Of a DNA stretch of 64,000 nt, positions 58,233 to 64,000 are shown in pieces. Numbering within the stretch: the first letter of the stretch is position 1; each line of letters opens with the position of its first letter. The notes beneath the pieces are model-generated. The model was not told the DNA's origin. It saw only the letters and a program-made list of their open reading frames with translations, and made no database searches. The DNA is from Pedococcus aerophilus. Its GTDB lineage: Bacteria > Actinomycetota > Actinomycetes > Actinomycetales > Dermatophilaceae. A program made the position numbers and the translations under genes. Location: the NCBI RefSeq assembly GCF_039532215.1, contig NZ_BAAARN010000005.1, forward strand, positions 408,422-472,421, written 5' to 3'.

Positions 58233-59054
58233 ATGACCCACACCCTGGTGGCTTTCCACGCCCACCCCGATGACGAGGCGCTCCTCACCTCGGGGACCAT
58301 GGCGCGTGCCGCGGCGGAGGGCCACCGCGTCGTCGTCGTGGTCGCCACGGACGGCGACCTGGGCCTGGCGTCGGACGAGTTCGCCGGTGACGGACGCCTC
58401 GGTGACCGGCGTCTGGCCGAGCTCCACGAGAGCGCCCGCGCCCTCGGCGTCGCGCGGGTGGAGTGGCTGGGGTACGCCGACAGCGGCATGGGTCCCGAGC
58501 TCCTCCCCGACCCCGACGAGCGGGTGCGGTTCATCCGCGCGGACGTTGACGAGGCGGCCGCGCGACTGGCGGAGGTGCTGCGCGAGGAGGACGCCGATGT
58601 GCTCCTCACCTACGACCGCAACGGCGGCTACGGCCACCGCGACCACGTCCGGGTCCACGAGGTCGGCGCCCGGGCGGCCGAGCTCGCCGGCACCCGCCGG
58701 GTCCTGCAGGCCACGGTCCCTCGCGACACCATGACCCGTGCGCTCGACCTCGCGGCGAAGGTCTACCGCTTTCCGCCGGAGTTCGACCGCGAGGGGTTCA
58801 CCCGCGCCTTCAGTGCGCGCGACGAGATCACCCACCGCATCAACGTCCGCCGGTATGCCGCCGCGAAGCGGGCTTCGATGCGCGCCCACGCCTCCCAGGC
58901 GAGTGCGGAGGCGGGGGCCGACCGGACGCTCGCGGCGTTCCTGCGCATCCCACGTCCCTTGTACGACCTGGTGTTCGGGCGCGAATGGTTCGTCGACCCC
59001 GCTCGCCCGAAGGGCTCGCGCATCGCGACCGACGTCTTCGAGGACCTGCCGTGA
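58233..59054 (+). CDS. PIG-L/LmbE-type deacetylase
   Basis: The 273-residue zinc deacetylase has AFHAHPDDEALLTSGTMA (zinc His, Asp and the catalytic Asp) and YGHRDHVRVHEVG (third zinc ligand region), the signatures shared by MshB, Mca and N-acetylglucosaminyl-PI deacetylase. It removes an acetyl or amide group from a GlcNAc-type or mycothiol-type substrate. The stop overlaps the GTG of the flippase-like gene by 4 nt. The dedicated mycothiol genes are not nearby, so a glycolipid substrate is at least as likely. Confidence 0.87.
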   Translation: MTHTLVAFHAHPDDEALLTSGTMARAAAEGHRVVVVVATDGDLGLASDEFAGDGRLGDRRLAELHESARALGVARVEWLGYADSGMGPELLPDPDERVRFIRADVDEAAARLAEVLREEDADVLLTYDRNGGYGHRDHVRVHEVGARAAELAGTRRVLQATVPRDTMTRALDLAAKVYRFPPEFDREGFTRAFSARDEITHRINVRRYAAAKRASMRAHASQASAEAGADRTLAAFLRIPRPLYDLVFGREWFVDPARPKGSRIATDVFEDLP

Positions 59055-60133
59055 GCGCCGCCACGACCGCCGAAGAGCCGGGCACCGCGCCGGCTCGGTC
59101 ACGCGGCCGCACGATCGTGCAGGGCGTGTTCGGACTCGGCCTCGCCGCCGCCCTGCTGATCTGGGGGTTGCCGCGGGTCTCCAACGTCACCTGGTCGGAG
59201 ATCTGGCACGTCCTGAGCGGGGTCCCGGTCACGACGGCGGTGCTCCTGCTGGTCGGCGTGGTCATCGGGCTCTACTGCTACACCTTCACCCTGACCGGGT
59301 CGTTGCGCGGCCTGCGGCACTGGCAGGCGCTGATCGTCAACGTGGCCGGGTCGTCCGTGGGCAACCTGCTGCCCGGTGGTGGCGCTGCCGGGCTGGCCGC
59401 CACCTACACGATCTGCCGTTCGTGGGGCTTCTCCCGACGCGACATCTCGACCTCGGCGATCGTCACCGGCGTCTGGAACGTCCTGGCGCGGATCGCCCTG
59501 CCGCTCATCGCGATCGCCGCACTGCTGGCCGGACGCGACCCCGACGTGCCGAACGCCCTCGAGGACGCCGCGGTCGCCGGGGCGGTGAGCGGCCTGCTCA
59601 TCCTCGGGATCTTCGTGGCGATCCTCGTGTCCGAGCGGGCTGCGGTCGTGATCGGCCAGACCTTCGACAAGGTGCTGGGCCGGTTGTTCCGACGACGCAC
59701 CATGCGCGTCAAGGACCTCGTCATCGACCTGCGGGCCCGGATCAGTGACGTCGTGCGCACCGGGTGGCTCAGCATGACGCTCGGCCTGGTCGGCTTCTTC
59801 GGCGTCTACTACGTGCTCTTCCTCGTCTGCATGCGCACGACGGGGGTCGACCTGTTCTACGGCCAGCTCTTCGCGGCCTACGCCCTGGGCCGCCTGCTCA
59901 CCGCGGTCGGCGTCACCCCGGGCGGGCTGGGCGTCACCGAGGCCGCAACCTCTGCCGCGCTCATCGCTTGGGGCGCCGACCCCGCGCAAGCGGTCGCCGG
60001 CGCGGTGCTGTTCTCGGTCTACACCCACCTCATGGAGATCCCGCTGGGTGCGCTGGGGTGGCTCGCGTGGTCGGTCAGCCCGAAGAAGGAGCCGGTCGAG
60101 GACGCCGCCCCCGTGGAGGCCTCGCATGGCTGA
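59051..60133 (+). CDS. Flippase-like LPG_synthase_TM membrane protein
   Basis: The 360-residue protein has about eight membrane helices with the family blocks NVAGSSVGNLLPGGGAAGLAA and AVGVTPGGLGVTEAATSAAL of the UPF0104/lysylphosphatidylglycerol synthase TM region. Stand-alone members are thought to move lipids or accompany glycosyltransferases. It lies in an operon with the PIG-L deacetylase, overlapping it by 4 nt and the next gene by 8 nt. Confidence 0.85.
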   Translation: MSAATTAEEPGTAPARSRGRTIVQGVFGLGLAAALLIWGLPRVSNVTWSEIWHVLSGVPVTTAVLLLVGVVIGLYCYTFTLTGSLRGLRHWQALIVNVAGSSVGNLLPGGGAAGLAATYTICRSWGFSRRDISTSAIVTGVWNVLARIALPLIAIAALLAGRDPDVPNALEDAAVAGAVSGLLILGIFVAILVSERAAVVIGQTFDKVLGRLFRRRTMRVKDLVIDLRARISDVVRTGWLSMTLGLVGFFGVYYVLFLVCMRTTGVDLFYGQLFAAYALGRLLTAVGVTPGGLGVTEAATSAALIAWGADPAQAVAGAVLFSVYTHLMEIPLGALGWLAWSVSPKKEPVEDAAPVEASHG

Positions 60134-60590
60134 GGACGGGACCCGGTCGGACGGTCCGGCCGACGACGCCGCTGCACGCCGGGCCGAACGCGCCGAGCGC
60201 GCGGACTACCACGTCGAGGCCGACCGCAAGCGCCGTGAGCGCGAGGCGGTGAAGGCCCAGGCGATGATCGACGAGTTCGTCCAGCAGGTGGCAGCCGCCG
60301 GCTACCCGACCCAGGAGCTCACCGCTCGTCCGTGGTCCGGCAAGGGCCGCTACAAGACCGGGATCACCGGGTGGTACCTGCGCCGCGACCAGTCGATCGG
60401 CATCGGCACCGACGGCGCCTACTACGTGCTCGTCGTCCCCACCGAGCGGTTCGGGCGTTGGCGCACCGTCACGGTCGAGCCGACCCAGCCAGTGCTCCAG
60501 GTCGGGGCAGGCGCCCGCGACGGCGAGTCGGCGACGCTCGAGGAGCTGCTGCGGCTGCGCCTCGAGTGGGGCACCGACCCCGACGCCTGA
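60126..60590 (+). CDS. Hypothetical basic/coiled N-terminal protein
   Basis: The 154-residue protein overlaps the flippase-like gene by 8 nt, so it is cotranslated with the deacetylase/flippase operon. The first ~60 residues are charged and helical (RRAERAERADYHVEADRKRR). The rest forms a small mixed domain with GYPTQELTARPWSGKGRYKT, GWYLRRDQSIGIGTDGAYYVLVVP and a C-terminal ATLEELLRLRLEWG. I do not recognise the family. It has no signal peptide or membrane span. Confidence 0.75.
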   Translation: MAEDGTRSDGPADDAAARRAERAERADYHVEADRKRREREAVKAQAMIDEFVQQVAAAGYPTQELTARPWSGKGRYKTGITGWYLRRDQSIGIGTDGAYYVLVVPTERFGRWRTVTVEPTQPVLQVGAGARDGESATLEELLRLRLEWGTDPDA

Positions 60591-60603
60591 AACGGCGACC
60601 GGC

Positions 60604-60975
60604 TCAGGCGCGACGGATGTTCCAGCGGTGGCCGAACGGGTCCACCAGCCATCCCGATCGGCCGCCGGGGTCGTCAGCCACCGGTCGGGTGGCGGTCGCA
60701 CCGGCCCCCACTGCGGCCGCAAAGGTCCGGTCGGGGTCCTCGACACCGAGGACCGTGGCCGAAGTGGCATGGCCGAGCGTCGACGGGGAGTAGGCGCCGA
60801 GGTCCTGGTACTCGTCGGAGACGTGGAAGGTCGCGCTGTCGACGGCGAGGGTCGCATGGGCGAGCCGATCACCGTCGTCGAAGCGTTCGACCACGGTCGC
60901 CCCGAAGGCCGCGACGTAGAAGGCCAGAGCCGCCGATCCGTCATGGACGCTGAGGTAGGGGGTCACGGTCGTCAT
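60604..60975 (-). CDS. VOC-superfamily protein (PhnB-like)
   Basis: The 123-residue protein has TPYLSVHDGSAALAFYVAAFGATVVERF at the start, HATLAVDSATFHVSDE in the middle and GWLVDPFGHRWNI at the end, as in PhnB/YkgJ-like VOC proteins of unknown reaction. TACGGT 6 nt before ATG 60975 fixes the start. It converges with the hypothetical gene and is followed upstream by the phosphotransferase-like gene on the same strand. Confidence 0.82.
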   Translation of the reverse strand: MTTVTPYLSVHDGSAALAFYVAAFGATVVERFDDGDRLAHATLAVDSATFHVSDEYQDLGAYSPSTLGHATSATVLGVEDPDRTFAAAVGAGATATRPVADDPGGRSGWLVDPFGHRWNIRRA

Positions 60976-60979
60976 CGCT

Positions 60980-61816
60980 TCACCGTAGCGTCGGATGTCC
61001 CGCCGGTGGGTCGCTGAGGAGGCGGAAGAGCCGCGCCCGCAGCATCGCCTGGCACTCTCGACCCTGGCTCCAGGAGTCGACCACGGCCGGGTCGGCACCG
61101 TGCCAGGTCACCGCATCCAGGACGCAGACCGCCTCGGCCCACAGCGCAGGCCGCCAGTACGGCGCGAGGTCGATGACGACCGGTGTCCCGTGCGCGTCCA
61201 GCAGGACGTTGCCGGCGAGGTCGCCGTGGACGAGCTGGTCCGGCCCGAGGTCGGCGTCGGGGTCCAGCTCACCGACCCATCGCTTCGCCTCGGACCCGTA
61301 TGGCGCTACGGCGGCTGCCAGCGCGTCCGCCGGCCCCCAGACCAGGCGGTCGGCTCGAGCCCACCGGTCGTTGCGCTCGTCGAGGCCGGCCGGTCGCTCG
61401 CGCACGGTGACGTCAAGACGGGCATGCAGCACCCGGCCGGTGGCCACCAGGACGTCGAGGTCGGTGCAGGCGGTCGTGTCGGGTTCGTAGCGGCTCGCTG
61501 CCCAGCCGTCGACGACCCACGACCCAGCTCGTGACGGGATGGGCATGGCGATCCGCATCGCGCGTGGTCGCTCGAGGTCCAGTCCGACAGCGAGACGGGC
61601 GAGCACCGGGCTGAGCCAGTCCTGGGTCGTCGCGTCCCGCCCCGGCGAGAGCACGAGGTCGCCGGCCACGACGCTGCCGCCGTGGCCGCCGGGCAGCGGC
61701 CGGACGTCGTCGGGGACGGCGAACAGGTCGAGCACCCGAGCCGGGACCGCCGGGACCGTGGCGGTGGTGACCGGCGACGGAGCCGAGCCGTCGGGCACGA
61801 GGTGCGCAGGCGCCAT
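60980..61816 (-). CDS. Aminoglycoside phosphotransferase-like kinase
   Basis: The 278-residue protein shows the APH/choline kinase catalytic loop DQLVHGDLAGNVLLD and a following metal-binding GTPVVIDLAPYWRPALWAEAV, with a short N-lobe (VVAGDLVLSPGRD). The group contains actinobacterial kinases of unknown small substrates besides resistance enzymes. ATG 61816 coincides with a copy of the GCGCCATACC repeat (61810-61819). Resistance function should not be assumed. Confidence 0.72.
   Translation of the reverse strand: MAPAHLVPDGSAPSPVTTATVPAVPARVLDLFAVPDDVRPLPGGHGGSVVAGDLVLSPGRDATTQDWLSPVLARLAVGLDLERPRAMRIAMPIPSRAGSWVVDGWAASRYEPDTTACTDLDVLVATGRVLHARLDVTVRERPAGLDERNDRWARADRLVWGPADALAAAVAPYGSEAKRWVGELDPDADLGPDQLVHGDLAGNVLLDAHGTPVVIDLAPYWRPALWAEAVCVLDAVTWHGADPAVVDSWSQGRECQAMLRARLFRLLSDPPAGHPTLR
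60982..60987 (-). promoter_or_regulatory. Leaderless -10 element (TACGGT) for the VOC gene
   Basis: On the minus strand TACGGT ends 6 nt before ATG 60975; it lies inside the end of the upstream phosphotransferase gene. Confidence 0.6.
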
Positions 61817-61832
61817 ACCGGAGCCGTTGCCG

Positions 61833-62726
61833 TCAGCGCTTGACGAGGCGACGCACCTGACGGGTGCGGGCCTCATCGGCGAAGGCGTCGTCCTGCGCGA
61901 CCGGCTCGAACGGGCGCCCGGTGGCGCGCTCGGCGGCGAGCCCGATGAGGGCGTCGGCGAGCGCGGGGTTCGCGGGCAGGATCGGGCCGTGGAGGTAGGA
62001 GCCGAATACGTTGCCGGTGCGGGCGCCCTCGGTCTGGTCGGTGCCGTTGTTGCCGAATCCCGACTTCACCGTGCCGAAGGCAGCCTGGCCGGAGCCCAAA
62101 GTCGTTGAGCCAGAGTGGTTCTCGTAGCCCACAACATCCCCGAACTCGGTGTCGAGGACGACCGGGCCGATCATGCGCTTGGCGTTGCCCTGGGTCGTGA
62201 CGTCGAGGATGCCGAGGCCGGGCAGGCGCTTGCCCTCGACGGTGATGAAGGCGTTGCCGAAGAGCTGGTACATCCCGCAGATCATGAGCATCGGCGTGCC
62301 TTCTGCGGCGAGGCCGCGCAGCCGGTCGGCGATCTGCTCGAGGTCCTCCTCGACGCGGACCTGGCCGGAGTCCTGGCCGCCACCGCCGAGGACGAGGTGC
62401 ACCGTCTCGGGGAACGCGCTGCCCGGGTGGTGCTGGTGGACGACGGGGCTGTACCCGTGGCGGCGGATGCGGGCGGCGAGCGCACGCGTGTTGCCGAGGT
62501 CGCCGTAGATGCTCATCTCGCGCGGGTAGAGGTGCACGAGGTGGATGGCGCCCTTGCCGACGCGGTCGCCCTCGGGGACCACCGCGGAGTCCGTCGGCTC
62601 ACCGGGGATGAAGACGTCCTGCGGGTATGCCGCGGACTCACCCGCGTGGGCGGCGCTGGCCGGCGCGTCGGTCGGGCCGGGCGTCGGGTCGGTCGGGACC
62701 GCACCGGGGGGTGGCTGGATGGTCAT
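61833..62726 (-). CDS. gatD: Lipid II isoglutaminyl synthase, glutaminase subunit
   Basis: The 297-residue class I glutamine amidotransferase-like protein has the nucleophile C150 in MLMICGMYQLFG and a later GSYLHGPILPANP His, as in GatD. With MurT it amidates the alpha-carboxyl of D-Glu2 in lipid II. The ~55 N-terminal residues are Pro/Ala/Thr-rich and precede the conserved IHLVHLYPREMSIYGDLGN start; they are not part of known GatD structures. Its ATG overlaps the murT stop by 4 nt. Confidence 0.92.
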   Translation of the reverse strand: MTIQPPPGAVPTDPTPGPTDAPASAAHAGESAAYPQDVFIPGEPTDSAVVPEGDRVGKGAIHLVHLYPREMSIYGDLGNTRALAARIRRHGYSPVVHQHHPGSAFPETVHLVLGGGGQDSGQVRVEEDLEQIADRLRGLAAEGTPMLMICGMYQLFGNAFITVEGKRLPGLGILDVTTQGNAKRMIGPVVLDTEFGDVVGYENHSGSTTLGSGQAAFGTVKSGFGNNGTDQTEGARTGNVFGSYLHGPILPANPALADALIGLAAERATGRPFEPVAQDDAFADEARTRQVRRLVKR

Positions 62727-64000
62727 GAGGCCTCCTCGCCGATGTCGGGCAGGTCGTAGCGGGCGGCGAGCACCCGGCGCAGCGCCATCATCGCGGTGTA
62801 GGTGCAGAAGATCCGCTTGGGCTCGCTCGGGTGGGCGGCGAGGAACGCGTCGAGCGCCGTCTCCAGGTCCGGCTCGACCCGCTCGACGGCGACGTCGTCG
62901 TACTGAAGGCGCAGCGCCATGTCGTAGCCGCGGACACCACTGGTCACCGCGACCCCGCGGTCGCGCAGGCTCTCGAAGCTGACGTCGTAGAGCCAGGAGA
63001 CGTCGCGGCCGTCGGCGTAGTTGTCGTTGATGGCGACCATGGTCGCGACGGGTGTCGTGCCGTAGGTGCCGAGGGCCACGGTGAAGCCGGCGGGGTTCTT
63101 GACCAGGACGAGCTCGAGCGGCTGGCCGTCGACGTCGACGACCTCACCGCGGCCGAACGGCGGGGTCACCGCGCGCAGAGCCGATGCCGCCCGGTCCGGG
63201 TCGAAGGCGTCCCCGAGCAGCATCCGGGCGGTGGCCGTCGCGGCGGTGGCGTTGATCATCGCGGCGAGTCCGCGCTGCTGGAGCTCGAGCGGGCCGACCG
63301 TGCCGGACCCGGGGGCACCGTCGCCGAAGAGGACCTCGAAGGAGCGTTCGTCGCTGGGCTTGAGCAGGCCGTCGTCGGGGCCGGCGGTCGGCGGGACGAA
63401 GTCGTCCTCGAACCGGACGTCCTGCTCCTGGAGCTCTGGCAGCCGGTCGGCGATGGAAGCGTCGACACCGAAGTAGTGGACGCCGACTCCGGGGGCGACG
63501 CGGTCGCGGATCCGGGAGACGAAGGAGTCGTCGAGGTTGAGCACGACCCCGCTCGTGGTCTGTTCGGCGAGGCTGGCCAGCAGCTGGGCCGTGTGGTCGA
63601 TCTCTGCGAACCGGTCGAGCTGGTCGCGCGCGACGTTGAGCAGCAGGGCGTGGGTGGGCTTCACGGCGGCGACGAACTTGAGGGCGTGCGCCTCGTCGAG
63701 CTCGAGGACGGCCATGTCGGCCACCAGCCGGCCGCGCAACGGCAGCTCGCCGAGCATCGAGGAGATGACGCCGCGGGTGAAGTTGCTGCCGGTGGGGTTG
63801 GTGAAGACGGTCCGGCCGTGCGCCCGGAGCACGGCGACGAGCATCTTCGTCGTCGTGGTCTTGCCGTTGGTGCCGGTCACCACGAGGATCCCGCCGCGGA
63901 CGTCCGCGAGCGCGTGGGCGAGGAACCCGGGGTCCACCTTCTCGGCCACCAGGCCCGGGAGGGCGGAGCCACCGCCGCGCAGGCGTGACGCAGCCCTTGC
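62723..64000 (-). CDS. murT: Lipid II isoglutaminyl synthase, MurT ligase subunit (5' end outside window)
   Basis: The open frame continues to the right edge (AASRLRGGGSALPGLVAEKVDP), so about 425 residues are present without the start. The Mur-ligase core shows VVTGTNGKTTTTKMLVAVL, TNPTGSNFTRGV and LELDEAHAL, and the C-terminal DUF1727 region has INDNYADGRDVSWLYD, whose Asp pairs with GatD. The Cys4 zinc-ribbon insertion described in the Staphylococcus and Streptococcus enzymes is missing: only one Cys is present, and the corresponding stretch (around VPPTAGPDDGLLKPSDERSF) is acidic and Cys-free. It forms an operon with gatD. Confidence 0.93.
   Translation of the reverse strand, partial: ARAASRLRGGGSALPGLVAEKVDPGFLAHALADVRGGILVVTGTNGKTTTTKMLVAVLRAHGRTVFTNPTGSNFTRGVISSMLGELPLRGRLVADMAVLELDEAHALKFVAAVKPTHALLLNVARDQLDRFAEIDHTAQLLASLAEQTTSGVVLNLDDSFVSRIRDRVAPGVGVHYFGVDASIADRLPELQEQDVRFEDDFVPPTAGPDDGLLKPSDERSFEVLFGDGAPGSGTVGPLELQQRGLAAMINATAATATARMLLGDAFDPDRAASALRAVTPPFGRGEVVDVDGQPLELVLVKNPAGFTVALGTYGTTPVATMVAINDNYADGRDVSWLYDVSFESLRDRGVAVTSGVRGYDMALRLQYDDVAVERVEPDLETALDAFLAAHPSEPKRIFCTYTAMMALRRVLAARYDLPDIGEEAS

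Noticed and set aside
60980-61816. Aminoglycoside resistance determinant
   Set aside because: Only the general kinase motif HGDLAGN is seen; many actinobacterial proteins of this fold act on unknown metabolites and no resistance gene context is present.
1-64000. tRNA or rRNA genes, transposases, phage genes and att sites
   Set aside because: No tRNA-like cloverleaf, rRNA stretch, transposase or integrase motif was recognised on either strand by reading.

Overview
The window is high-GC actinobacterial chromosome (about 70% G+C by eye, dense genes, many GTG starts, 4-nt stop/start overlaps, coenzyme-F420-type oxidoreductase, MurT/GatD, PerM-like DUF6350). It resembles the Intrasporangiaceae and relatives, but the family-level placement is a guess from base and codon style. 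Many genes have a TANNNT-like hexamer 6-9 nt before the start codon and no ribosome binding site, the leaderless promoter layout common in Actinobacteria.

Layout. 1-9.8 kb: a mixed catabolic region with the end of HyuA, HyuB, a VOC protein, a class V aminotransferase, an MBL hydrolase, a GNAT, a class III CoA-transferase, a LacD-like aldolase diverging from a PfkB sugar kinase, and an S51 peptidase. 9.8-12.3 kb: an acyl desaturase with its ferredoxin reductase. 12.3-15.9 kb: a PucR-type regulator, carbamate kinase and a cyanuric acid hydrolase/barbiturase-family enzyme, with two perfect palindromes in front of the kinase. 16-43.8 kb: the purH-purN-F420 oxidoreductase-DUF6350-sucD-sucC-M23 peptidase-pcrA set, which matches the gene set known around Rv0949-Rv0957 of Mycobacterium tuberculosis. 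Here it is opened by an ECF sigma unit, a large secreted beta-propeller protein, and a secreted-protease island. The island holds two thermolysin-family M4 proteases, an M28 aminopeptidase, an emfourin-like lipoprotein and a CocE/S15 hydrolase. A ClpP-like pair with a ClgR/PopR-like regulator, a stand-alone B12-binding protein and a lipase follow. 43.9-51 kb: two paralogous acetyltransferases around an MFS transporter, a FUSC-type membrane protein and a family 5-like uracil-DNA glycosylase, then a quinone oxidoreductase and a DinB2-type polymerase. 51-56.3 kb: a small membrane protein, a flavin-binding-fold protein, and a PspC-histidine kinase/LuxR regulator diverging from a PspC/LiaF-like membrane protein (envelope stress). 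56.4-64 kb: Nudix, GT4 glycosyltransferase, PIG-L deacetylase and flippase-like protein (glycolipid module), a VOC protein, a kinase-like phosphotransferase, and GatD/MurT, which amidate lipid II; murT runs off the right edge.

Most notable: an emfourin-like inhibitor that appears to be a lipoprotein beside secreted M4 proteases; two M4 paralogues and an M28 enzyme sharing a 450-bp C-terminal module; a 22-bp perfect palindrome in frame inside hyuA; a 10-mer GGTATGGCGC that recurs mostly just after genes and forms an inverted pair, like DNA uptake sequences; matched ClgR/PopR-like boxes upstream of the clpP pair and of its regulator; and a DinB2 polymerase with Ile at the steric-gate position.
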